In this document: piece by piece, positions 1-10,200 of the stretch
How positions within the stretch are numbered: position 1 is the stretch's first letter
Layout: each line of letters opens with the position of its first letter
Assembly (NCBI RefSeq): GCF_013337285.1
Contig: NZ_SUPW01000007.1
Span: forward strand, 235,238 to 299,237
Direction: 5' to 3'
Length of the DNA: 64,000 nucleotides
Source: Agrobacterium tumefaciens
GTDB taxonomy: Bacteria; Pseudomonadota; Alphaproteobacteria; Rhizobiales; Rhizobiaceae
Notes under the pieces: model-generated
What the model saw: only the letters and a program-made list of their open reading frames with translations
Databases searched by the model: none
What the model was told of the DNA's origin: nothing
Made by a program: the position numbers and the translations under genes

Positions 1-2
1 GC

Positions 3-668
3 GGTTCGATGGGCGGCAACGATATCGCCTCCGCCTCCGGCAGTTATCGCGGCAGCGTCGCACGTGTGTCTGCCGGTGTCGATCAATTCAACCGCACGAC
101 ACAGGCCTATGCCCAGATCGACGGATCGATAGCGCTGGCCGGCGGCGATGTCTTTATTGGAAACCGGATCGATGACGCCTTCGCCGTCGTGGATGCCGGC
201 GCGCCCGGCGTCGATATTCTGCTGGAAAACCGCCCCATCGGCCAGACGAACCGACGCGGAAAAATACTGCTTCCGAACCTGCGGTCCTATGACGTCAACA
301 ACATCACGCTGGACCCGAGCAATCTTCCCGTGGATGCCCGCATCGACACGACAAAACAAACGGTCACACCGACAGAGCGCGCGGGAGCAGTCGTCAACTT
401 CGAGGTGGAAACCGGGGGGCAGGTGGCGCTGGTGACGCTGAAGGACGAAAGCGGCCAGTTTATCGAAACCGGATCGACCGGCAAGATCGACGGTGAGCGT
501 GACTTCATCGTCGGTTATGACGGGCAGGCCTATCTCGATAATATCGGCGAAACACATCGGCTTTCCATCACGCAACCCACGAAGGGAGAGTGCGAAGCGC
601 AGATTACCGTTTCCCCTGCCGCCAAGACACGCGCCACCCTTGAAGCCATATGCAGGAGCGTTCAATGA
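3..668 (+). CDS. Fimbrial usher protein, C-terminal part (partial)
   Basis: The frame is open at the left edge, so only the last ~220 residues are present. The text resembles the end of outer-membrane ushers of the chaperone-usher type that export SCPU pilins: alternating beta-strand sequence, then a plug/CTD-like stretch reading VDILLENRPIGQTNRRGKI and LPVDARI. That is the usual C-terminal usher domain contacting subunits in the periplasm. The stop codon overlaps the start of the downstream SCPU gene (ATGA at 665-668), so the two are translationally coupled. The chaperone and major pilin genes would lie to the left, outside the window. Family call is good; exact subunit specificity is unknown. 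Confidence 0.75.
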   Translation, partial: GSMGGNDIASASGSYRGSVARVSAGVDQFNRTTQAYAQIDGSIALAGGDVFIGNRIDDAFAVVDAGAPGVDILLENRPIGQTNRRGKILLPNLRSYDVNNITLDPSNLPVDARIDTTKQTVTPTERAGAVVNFEVETGGQVALVTLKDESGQFIETGSTGKIDGERDFIVGYDGQAYLDNIGETHRLSITQPTKGECEAQITVSPAAKTRATLEAICRSVQ

Positions 669-1615
669 AGGTTCTGACCCGCGCTGCCCTTGCCATCGCC
701 GCTTTCCTATTCGGAACACCGGTTCTGGCGCAAAGCTGCAGCTTCAGCATGTCGGACATGAGTTTCGGCTTCGTCAACCTTACAAGCGGCAGCGCCGTGG
801 ATACCACCGCAACATTGTCGGTGACTTGCTCCAACCCTTTGTCGCTGGCGCTTTCCATCCGCATCTGCCCCAACATCAACGCCGGCAGCGGCGGGCAATC
901 GGGCGGTATCCGACGGATGCTGCAAGGCAGTAACATCCTCAATTATCAGCTGTACCAGAATTCCGGACGCACAACGCCCTGGGGATCGGTCACCCAGCCC
1001 GCGCTCGGATCACCTCCGCCTATCGATATGGCGCTGCCTCTCCTCCTCAACAGCACGAGCCGTACCGTTTACGGCAGGATTACCGCCGGTCAGGCCGCCG
1101 CAGCCCGTGGCCCCTACCTCTCCAGCTTTGCCGGCGCCGAGACCAATTTTACCTATACGTCATTTCTTTTATTGGCACCGAACTGCTCCGACATAACCCA
1201 AAACCCGACACAGGTGCCATTCAACGTTACGGCTGCGGTATCACCGACCTGCATTGTCTCGGCGCAAAACATCAATTTCGGCAGTCATGGCGTTCTCAAC
1301 ACCGCAGTCGACGCAACGGGGGCCATCGCTCTTACCTGCACCAGCAACCTGAATTACAGCGTCGCCCTCAACGGCGGCCTGAGCAACAGCCCACCGGCTT
1401 CGCGCCAGATGGTGCTGGCCGGCGGATCGATAACCTACGGGCTCTATCGCGACGTCAACCGCACGAATGTCTGGGGAAGTACGGCTGGCCAAATCACCAC
1501 CGGCACCGGAACCGGCAGCCTGCAGACACTGCCCGTCTATGGTCGCGTCCCGGCGCAGAATACACCGGCGCCGGGAGTTTACAGCGATACCGTCGTTGTG
1601 ACGGTGAGTTACTGA
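665..1615 (+). CDS. Two-domain spore coat U (SCPU) family secreted adhesin/pilin
   Basis: 316 residues. The ATG at 665 overlaps the usher stop and is followed by a clear Sec signal peptide (KVLTRAALAIAAFLFGTPVLAQ). An in-frame codon at 650 lies inside the usher and would spoil the signal peptide. Two SCPU-type beta-sandwich domains follow, each opening with a Cys and an F-G motif: CSFSMSDMSFGFVNL near residue 24 and CIVSAQNINFGSHGV near residue 195. Each contains 'Y-x-L-Y-x-x-x-x-R-x-x-x-W-G'. Most family members have one domain, so this duplicated form is probably the tip adhesin or a terminal subunit. It is the last gene of the chaperone-usher operon. Confidence 0.85.
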   Translation: MKVLTRAALAIAAFLFGTPVLAQSCSFSMSDMSFGFVNLTSGSAVDTTATLSVTCSNPLSLALSIRICPNINAGSGGQSGGIRRMLQGSNILNYQLYQNSGRTTPWGSVTQPALGSPPPIDMALPLLLNSTSRTVYGRITAGQAAAARGPYLSSFAGAETNFTYTSFLLLAPNCSDITQNPTQVPFNVTAAVSPTCIVSAQNINFGSHGVLNTAVDATGAIALTCTSNLNYSVALNGGLSNSPPASRQMVLAGGSITYGLYRDVNRTNVWGSTAGQITTGTGTGSLQTLPVYGRVPAQNTPAPGVYSDTVVVTVSY

Positions 1616-1799
1616 GTGATGTACCGCGCCGATTACCCATGCAACGCCGCGGTAAGCCAGGACGCCGCGCGGTCGATCGTCATTGTCCTTCGCGATTTGA
1701 ACGGCAGGACAACGTTGTAGTGGGTGCCGGAAGGCATTCGGGTGTCATCAAAGGGTGCCCTGATCGCCAAAAACTGGACCGTTTTTGATTGGAGTTTTT

Positions 1800-2071
1800 C
1801 GCGCCAGAATCCCGGCGCGGATCAGCGAGGCGACCTATTTCAATTGGCGTAAGAAATATGCAGGCCTTCTGCCTGACGATATGCGTCGCCTGAAGGCTTT
1901 GGAAGAGGAGAACAGCCGCCTGAAGCGGATTGCCGCCGACCTGACGCTGGACCGGGAAATGTTGCAAGACGTTATCCGCGCAAAGCTCTGAGGTCTGCAC
2001 GCAAGCGTAAGCTGATCGGCGGGATGCAGGTTGATTGGGGGATTTCGATTGACGGGCTTGCAAAGTCCTGA
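1800..2071 (+). pseudogene. IS3-family orfA/orfB fragment
   Basis: Reading from about 1806 gives the C-terminal half of an IS3 OrfA: ISEATYFNWRKKYAG, then a leucine-zipper-like LKALEEENSRLKRIAADL and REMLQDVIRAKL, ending at 1991. The helix-turn-helix N-terminus is missing. The -1 frame carries the beginning of OrfB (RSARKRKLIGGMQVDWGIS) and stops at 2069-2071. Both ends are therefore lost and the fragment cannot transpose. It abuts an IS66 remnant in the opposite orientation. Nothing recognisable lies between the SCPU gene and this fragment. Confidence 0.7.
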
Positions 2072-2094
2072 GGTTCGACACCTCGAACTACCAC

Positions 2095-2790
2095 GAAGTT
2101 GAACGGCAGGGGGTCGTCAATTCCGGTGTCGGGAGCGCGTTGAGGCAACCGTGTTAGGGCCTTCAGACAGGTGAGTGGGTCGACGCCACAGGCGCGACGA
2201 GTAAGCATCAGGCTGCAGATCACCGCGCTGGCCTTGGCGCCCTCGACGCTGTCGCTGAACAGCCACGATTTTATTCCGGTCGCAAAAACTCTGATATCGC
2301 GTTCAAGAATGTCGTTGTCGATCGGCATTCTGCCGTCACTGGTATAGCGCGTCAGAGACGCCCACTGGTTTAGAGCGTGGGACACGGCGTCATCCAGCTT
2401 GGTGTCCGGGAAGACCTTTGGCGCAATGTTGTCGAGCCACACCTTTAGGGCGTTCAGGAGGGGCAAGCTGTGCTGTCGGCGGAAACGGCGTATACAGTCG
2501 ACCTTCGTCTCCCCGGCATATGGGATGTTGTCTCCTGCCTGCTTTTCGATCCGGTAGAGTTGCTCGAAGAACCGGAGTGCCTGTTCCGGCGGTACGCCGG
2601 CCCGCTCGAAGGTCTGGGCAACGCGGTAGAGCGGTGCGCCATCGACGTATTTGTGAACAAGCGTGAAGGCCAGCGTTGAAGCCGTAGCAATGCTGCCAGG
2701 CAGGGGTCGTGTCGGCATCGGAGCGATCACGACAGGCGTGTTGATCCCCCGTGCGGTCGCAATGGCGGCAAGCGTACTTGAGCCGAACAT
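2095..2790 (-). pseudogene. IS66-family transposase (TnpC) remnant
   Basis: The minus-strand frame carries a recognisable IS66 TnpC. It shows YVDGAPLYRVAQTFERAGVP from the N-terminal half. This joins directly to the C-terminal half: RFFEQLYRIEKQA, then LNQWASLTRYTSDGRMPIDN, the IDNDILERDIR block with the last catalytic Glu, KSWLFSDSVEGAKASAVICSL, and a terminal LPFNF. A full TnpC is about 500 residues. Here the middle, including the first catalytic Asp residues, is deleted, and the start is missing. The frame continues past the true end into the neighbouring IS3 debris. tnpA and tnpB are not present nearby. Confidence 0.75.
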
Positions 2791-3075
2791 TCTGCAGAGC
2801 CTTGTTGCCCCATCCCAGATGGGGCTCGACCCAGTGAGCGCGTCGAAAAATTAAAATATTAAACTATCGCCATTGCGTATTTCTCAGATTATTTGTAGTA
2901 ATAATTAGAGGTATATTGTTTATTTAGAATATTATTTGAAAAATTGAAAAAATACTTAGCCGTGATGAAATTCGAGAATTACGCGGCATTGTCGTGTGGA
3001 GGCACGTCCAAACAAGGAAGAGCCGGAATTAGGCCTCCGCGGAAGATACTACAAAAGACCCGGAAGGAAATTTGT

Positions 3076-3597
3076 GTGACGACATTGGCCCACGATACTG
3101 GTTCGCAACGTTCCGAAAGCGAAAATGTCGCAACTGGTTTGCGCGTTCGGCTGCTTGAAGAGCGCGATACGACCCAGGTGCGCGAAATCATGAAGCAGCA
3201 TCACGCTTCGACAGTTTTTCGCGATCAGGCATTTTCGGACTGGAAGCTCAACGAGCATTTCAATCTGATCCTGTCACGCCCTCCGCGCATGGTTTGCCCT
3301 GTGGCGCTTTGGAATGGCCGGCCGGTTGGCGTGGCATGGGCAATTGCCGATTCCTATATGCTGAGCGATGGGCCTTTGTTTGTAACCGTACAGGTCATTG
3401 CTGTGGATTTGACGTTGCCTGCAATCCGTCGTGCGAAAGTGTTTCTGGCACTGGTGGCGGCCATCAAAAAATGGGCCGCGTCTCTCCATGCAAGCCACTC
3501 ATTCATTCACGTGACAACCGGCTCGCGTATTGAGGCAACAGATCGGTTGATGAAAGCTGCGGGGGCTATGTTAGTGGGTGGGGCATATGTTACATAA
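3076..3597 (+). CDS. GNAT-fold acyltransferase-like protein upstream of T1SS substrate
   Basis: 173 residues from GTG 3076, chosen because GGAAGG lies about 8 bases upstream; an upstream in-frame ATG at 2944 would add an unrelated basic leader. The sequence fits a compact GNAT-type fold: VRLLEERDTTQVREIMKQH at the start, a central sheet VALWNGRPVGVAWAIADSY followed by VTVQVIAVD, then a long helix and a terminal strand. The acetyl-CoA P-loop is not well conserved, so activity is uncertain. It sits first in a locus ordered like hlyCABD, the place of the toxin acyltransferase HlyC, itself a GNAT-related fold. I see no direct HlyC signature. Upstream DNA (2831-2943) is very AT-rich and may hold the promoter. 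Confidence 0.45.
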   Translation: MTTLAHDTGSQRSESENVATGLRVRLLEERDTTQVREIMKQHHASTVFRDQAFSDWKLNEHFNLILSRPPRMVCPVALWNGRPVGVAWAIADSYMLSDGPLFVTVQVIAVDLTLPAIRRAKVFLALVAAIKKWAASLHASHSFIHVTTGSRIEATDRLMKAAGAMLVGGAYVT

Positions 3598-3651
3598 AAT
3601 TTCGAGTTTATTTTAATAAATATCATTATTATCAAAAAACACGGAATCCGC

Positions 3652-4215
3652 ATGAAAAGGATAGCCATATTATTCGGATACACTATATATATATTATTTA
3701 TTTCCTTTTTTGTACTCATTGTTGCGGGATTGTTGTGGTACGGGTTCACAGACTTAAGGGGATCTCAAACATATTTCGAGGGAAACCCTGCTGAGTACCA
3801 TCTTTGGGCCAATCGCCATGTAAGGACAGCTACACCGGATATGATAATCCAAGATTATTATAATAATGGGTTTAAAACTGTATGTGTATTTCCGAATGAT
3901 GAAAGCGATCCAAAGCAAAGTGCAGCTTTCGAAGGAATCTCAATAAAAAAAATAGTTGGCGGTGAGGATGTTGATGTTTTCCCGCTTGGTTATCTTTTTC
4001 GTGTTTACTGGGTCAATAAATCTGGTGAAGCAATCGTGTGGAACTTTGATGAGCGTCGATTTGCTATCTCGTTTGGACCGGAACCACGGAATCACGACAA
4101 ATTTGGTTGCAGGTTTGATTTGGTTGCTCGTGTTTCTTTTACAATTAAGGACGGAATTGTGGCGGCGTACATAAGTGATAACCATTTGGGGATAAGTGAT
4201 GGATTGGTGGAGTGA
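3652..4215 (+). CDS. Small single-pass membrane protein of unknown function
   Basis: 187 residues. A hydrophobic N-terminal segment (YTIYILFISFFVLIVAGLLWYG, residues ~10-31) predicts an inner-membrane anchor or uncleaved signal, with the remaining ~155 residues outside. The soluble part contains two Cys residues (KTVCVFP and KFGCRFDL) and no motif I recognise. Codon use is markedly AT-rich compared with flanking genes, suggesting later arrival. The gene overlaps the start of the giant secreted-type protein by 17 bases, which implies coupling and a linked role. It could be an accessory, anchoring or protective factor for the giant protein; this is inference from position only. Confidence 0.5.
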   Translation: MKRIAILFGYTIYILFISFFVLIVAGLLWYGFTDLRGSQTYFEGNPAEYHLWANRHVRTATPDMIIQDYYNNGFKTVCVFPNDESDPKQSAAFEGISIKKIVGGEDVDVFPLGYLFRVYWVNKSGEAIVWNFDERRFAISFGPEPRNHDKFGCRFDLVARVSFTIKDGIVAAYISDNHLGISDGLVE

Positions 4216-7200
4216 CGTTAAAGAATGGTCTTATAGCAACTTTACCCCTGCAGGTTGGGAAGATTGGGCCAAGTCTCAAAACGCTCACTATCAAGACGCA
4301 GCGGTAAGTTTGAATTCTAAAAACAATTTAGGATTTACCACGGAGAATATGGACTCATTGAAGCACACTATCGCCGCAGCTTATGGGGCCAACGCTGAAG
4401 GTAGATTTACTACAAGTCTTAGAGGATATGGCAATGAGATTGTTGCCGGAGCGAAAGGGAGAGACGGGTGGAATGAACACATCAAAGATATGTATAATAA
4501 TGAGGTGGGGATGGCCGCGGCTTCGTGGCTGAAAGGCAGTCTAAATCGACCGGCCACCAACGCAGACATTGATGTTGTAGTAAGTCGACTAGCCAGAGCC
4601 GGCGAAATCGAGCGATCTGCTACCAAGTCAGAAGGTAGTTGGGGAAACGCGTTGAAGGCGGTCGTCTACCTTGGCGTTCCATTGAATTATGCCGCCCATC
4701 GCAATGTGTATGCTGCCTTAGACAAAATGAAACCAGACATCCTCAATGAGTTGAAAATGTCAGCTCAGTGCTTCCCTGCTGATGTTCTCATCACATCCGG
4801 CTCCGGCAAATCTGTATTCATATCCGACCTTCGTATCGGCGACGTCGTTTTAGCTTTCGATCCATCAACTGCCCTTGGGCGCGGCGCCTTCGTGCCGCGT
4901 CGGGTTACGCATCTGTTCCGCAATGTGACGACGTCTTGGCTGAAACTGACGTGGCAGGAAGCCGGCGAACCGCATGAACTCATCTGCACCCCCGGCCACC
5001 ATTTTCTCGATCAATTTGGCAATTTCCCACCAATCGAAGAATTGATAGCGGCAGGCCGGGCGACCCTCGTTCTAGCATCGGGCGAGCTTGTCGAGGTTTC
5101 CGCCGAGCGCATTGTTTATTCGGTCGAGACGGCTGATCTGTTCGAGAAGGCCAAAGTCCAGGGCGCGGTGGCGGGCGCCACCGCCTTTCAGCCCGTTGTT
5201 GTAGAGGGCTGGCAGACTTATAATTTCGAAGTTGAGGACCTTCACACCTACGTTGCTGGTGGTGTGCGAGTTCACAACATTTCCGCCGATTGGGCGCACG
5301 ATGAGGATCGAGCTCTTGCAAAAACCCTACAGGCTCTCGTTGTCAGTAAGGTACCTATCGAATATGCGGTTAGCCTCGGGCAAGGCGTCAGGGGTGTTGA
5401 TGAAGATCGACGGACGGGGCAGCTTGTTGGCTTTACAACGGCCGGTCGCGCCATTCCATTAGATCGTACGGTTTATACTACTTTGCTTGCCGAGCGTGGC
5501 GGCGAGACCGCTTCTACCATAGACCGAGCTGAAATCGCAGCGCGCGGAGCAATAGAAAGAGGCGCTAGCAGATCTGATGCTCGAGCGGCGGCCTATGGCG
5601 AGGCGCAAAGGTGGGGTCTCGATACATACGAAGGCTTTGACCAAGTAATAGACCGTGCGATGAGACAACAAGCTGCTTCTCGAGGGACGAAAACCGGCGC
5701 GCAACCGTCCGGTTCCTCCGGCAAGGGCGGCGGCGGTGACGGCCAGTCGGAAAATTCCAGATCCTCAAGTAGATCGGAATCGTCCTCCGGCAGTTCCGGC
5801 AAGCCAATTCTTCTCGATCTAAACGGCGACGGTCTTTCCATTGACAGGCTGCGTGAATCCTCACAATTCATCGATTTTGACGGCGACGGTTATCTGCGAC
5901 GCACGGCTTGGGCACAAAATGGTGACGGCGTACTCATTCTGGATGCAAACGGCGATGGCGTGATCACAAGGTCCAGCGAATTTGTATTTACGGATTGGGA
6001 CCCGTCAGCTTCCGGCGATCTGGAAGCCGTCAAGAATGTTTTCGATACGAACCGGAATGGCAAGCTCGATGCTGGGGATACGCGTTGGAATGCGTTCAAG
6101 GTGTCGATCAATGGTCAGCTCAAATCATTGAAGGAACTGGGCATCGCGTCCATCGATCTGACGCCCAAAGGTAGCGGGCAGAGTTTTTCCGACGGCTCGG
6201 CGATTGTTGGTACGACCACTTTCACGCGGTCTGATGGCAGCACGGGTATGGTGGGTGACGCAATCCTTGCAAACGATCAAAACGACTACAAAATTTCTCG
6301 CTCAACCACGAAGAATGCCGATGGCACATCCAGCGAACTGATCGTCGGTTACGCCAAAGACGGCAATGTCGCGTTCCGCAATCTGGTTGGCAAAAGCGCA
6401 AACGGTTCGACCGTCACGACGAAATTCGATGATGATGGTGACGGTATTTTTGAGCGCAGCCAGAGCAAGTTTGTTTCGATCGAAATATCCGGAAATCGTA
6501 TCGAGACCGTCAAGAATTTCAACCCCGACGGCTCTTTGACCAATAGCGATAAAACCGACAGAAGCCCTAATGGGCGAAAAATCACGACAACACTCGACAA
6601 GAATGGAGACGGCGCGGCGGACGAACGGCAGCTGCTGGAAAGTTTTGCAGATGGTTCTTCCCGGACAATCACTCAGCAACTGCATCTGGACGGCGCGGCA
6701 TCGAAAACCGTTATCATAAATGTCTCCGCCGATGGTTTGAGCAAAACAACGTCCACCGATCTGACGGGCGACGGCGTTGCGGACCGTTATGTTTCGGACA
6801 TCAAGACGTCAGGAAAAACGGCGCAGGAACGGGTGGTTACCGAGCTCGCGGGCAACGGCGCCCTCCTCTCCAAAGAAACCACCACGACCACGACTATCGC
6901 AGCCGCTGTAACAACTCTGACCGACAACGATTTCAATGGCGACGGCAAGCGCGATCGCTATGTTCAGGAACGGACATCCACTGATAACGTCGGCGACGTC
7001 ATCACGAAACGCACGAGCTACAGCAGTAACAACGCCGTTCTGAAAGAGGAAGTTTTCCGAGTAACGGCTGACGGGCGTTCAAACTTCAGTTCTACAGATA
7101 TCGACGGCGACGGCAAAGTCGATACCTATACCTCTGATATCATCGCTTTGGATGCTGCAGGCGCCTGGGTGCGGACCAAGAGAGCGAGAAGCGCCGCCGG

Positions 7201-10200
7201 ACCGCTTCTTTCCCAGTGGACTTTCAAAATGCAGCCTGATCGCAAAAGCTACATAGAAACATTCGATATAAATGGCGACGATTTGTTCGATAAAAGTCTG
7301 GTTATGACGACCGGATCCGACGGGGCCACCACCACGACGGAAACACGCTTCAATACCGACCGCTCGGTCGTTTCCCGTTCGTCGATTGTTACGTCATCGA
7401 ATGGTAATTCTACAACAGTCACGAATGACGCCAATGGCGATGGCGTCATTGATAGTAAGATTGTCACCACGAAAATCACGGCACCTGACAAGAGTTCCAC
7501 CGTGACGACACAGACCCTGACGGGGAATGGCAAGCTTGTCTCGCAAACGATATCGAAGACAAGCCCGGATGCGACGAGCCGGAACTTTTCCGAAGATCTC
7601 GATGGCGATGGAGTTGCCGATCGCCAGACAGTCGATAGCGTCGTGCTCAATAGCGACGGCAGTCGTCAGAGAACGGTCACGATCAAAAGCCGCGATTCGA
7701 CGCTTCTCGAGCGCACGACGACCGATATTTCCGCCGACCGTCGAACAACTGTCGTCACAGTCGATTCCAATGGCGATGGGATTGTCGATCAAACCACAAA
7801 AGAAAGCACGCTTGCCGACGGCCAAACCGTGATTGAGGAAAAACTCTTCACGCGAAGTGGTCAAGCCTATAAATCTTCCACGAAAACTGTGAGTGGCAAC
7901 GGTTTAAAAACCACCGTCGGCACTGACACCAATGGCAACGGCGTGATTGAGTTTACAACCGTTACCGGGACCGTCATGAATGACGACGGAAGCCGAACCG
8001 AGACAACCAAAAATGTCAACGCCAATCAGAGAACCTTCTCCAGCTCCACGAAGATAGCGAGCGGCAACGGGCTTGCCACCACCGTCGAACAGGACCTGAA
8101 CGGGAGTGGCAAGGCGGGAGATGGTCGCGTCGTACAATCCACCACTTACAATGCAAATGGGTCGATAACGAAATCTGAGTCCAGCTATAGCGGCAAAACT
8201 CTGATCAGCAGGCAGGAGACCGTGACAAGCGGTAACGGCCTGGGCACCGTGGTTTCGCGCGATGTCGACGGCGACGGTGATCTGGATCGGGTTCTTACCA
8301 CGCTCCGGGTCATCAATGCGGATGGCTCAACCTCGGATCAGGAACTTGTCAAATCAGGCAATGGAAAACTGCTGTCAAAAACGATGACGACTGTCAGCAC
8401 GGATCAGAAAAGCAAACAAACGGACTCTGACACGAATGGTGACGGCATCGTCGATCGTCGCATGACAACGTCCATCCGTGCGGATGGCGTCGAAAGCCAG
8501 ACGACCGAAACGCTGTTTCGTCCCGGAACAGTTTCCAGCCGCCATGTAACGGAGGTGTCGGCCAACGGCTTTTCCGCATCCTGGCGCACCGATCTTGACG
8601 GTGATGGGACCTTCGAGGTGACCGGCACTGATATCAGTGCGATTTCAGTAGATGGTGGCCGAACAAGAACAGTTTCCCGGACGCGTAGCTACGATGGTCA
8701 GTCCCTTAAAGAAACGACTTTCACAAGTGCGGACGGTTTGACAAAGCGTGTCTCGTGGTCTGAGGGCTCTTCCGTCAAAAAGACCCAGCTGGACGTGAAA
8801 GTGCTGGAAGGCGACGGCGACACGACGCAAACGACCACGATAACAAAATCCGACGGTACCCTTGCGAGCCGTGAGGTCCGGAAGGAATCGAAACATGGTC
8901 TTGTTTCGACGCTTTCGCGCGACACCGATGGTGACGGCAAAATCGATCAAGAAATTACAAAATCGGTGCAAATCGATGGCAGCATAGAGCAAAAATACAA
9001 AGACTTTGCCGTAGACGGCAGGATAGCTGCCACAAAGACGGTAAACAGCCGCCTGGATGGCGTTGCGCGTGAGATCGTTGAATACGATTTCAACGGCGAT
9101 GGTGTTCTGGACAAAAAAATCCAATCCGAAACCATCATCGGAAACGAGGGTGAAAAAGGCGTATGGTCGTTTGACTGGGTCATGACTAAAAGTGGCTGGA
9201 AACTCACCAATAGGTGGTTTTCCAATGAAAACGCGGACGGTCTCCACACTCTGAAAGACTTCGATATCGGCGGGGATCTTTCCAAGGACTACTATACGGT
9301 CGACTGGACACGGTTCGAAGAAAACGGCGAAAGGTTCCGAACTCTGGATGCTCGCCGCAATGATGTATTGGAGAGCAGGCGCGTTATCGCAACCAGCGCG
9401 AACGAGTTGACGACCATCACACTGAAGGACATGACTGGAGCCGGAAAGTTTGTGCGGACATCCACCGATGTTACCGTCCATACTCCTGACGGAATGCTAC
9501 AACGAACGGTTCTCAACGTCAGACCTGACGGAACCGAATTGTCGCACTTAACGACGACCACGACGGCGGACGGTCAAACAACAGAAACAATTGAACGACG
9601 GGCCGGCCTGGCCCCGCGCAAGACCCGCTCATCTACCACTCTCCTGGCTGACGGCTCCACTACCGATGAAATTGCGCAATTTAGTATCGATAACCAACTG
9701 CTTAGTAAAACCTCAATTATAACACGCCCCGATAAACGAAGAAAAGTAACGTCTATCGACGCCGATGGCGACGGCATCATCGACCAGAAGCGAGGAGAAA
9801 CACTGGAATGGTGGGGAGAAAAAATATCGGACACGACGAATTTTGGAGCGAAGGGCGCCGTTCTTCAGCGTATCGTTTCGGTGACGGCGGCGGACGGTCT
9901 TTCCTCGTTCATGACATGGGACTTGAATGGTGACGGGATCCTCGATCAGAAAAGAGTCGAAACAATCAGGCTGAACGCCGACGGCAGCCGTTTCATCACT
10001 CAGACCGACACCGATCTCATCAAGAAGAAAACCAAATCCGTTTCCACCGACGCTATGAGAGCAGATGGAAGACTTCGTACGATCTCCAAGGATCTCAACG
10101 GCGACGGTGTTTTTGACCAGATCGAGACCATAGAGACGACAATAACGGGCCAGACAAAATCAAAAATCGCTAACAATGTCACAGCCCGCGACATCAAATA

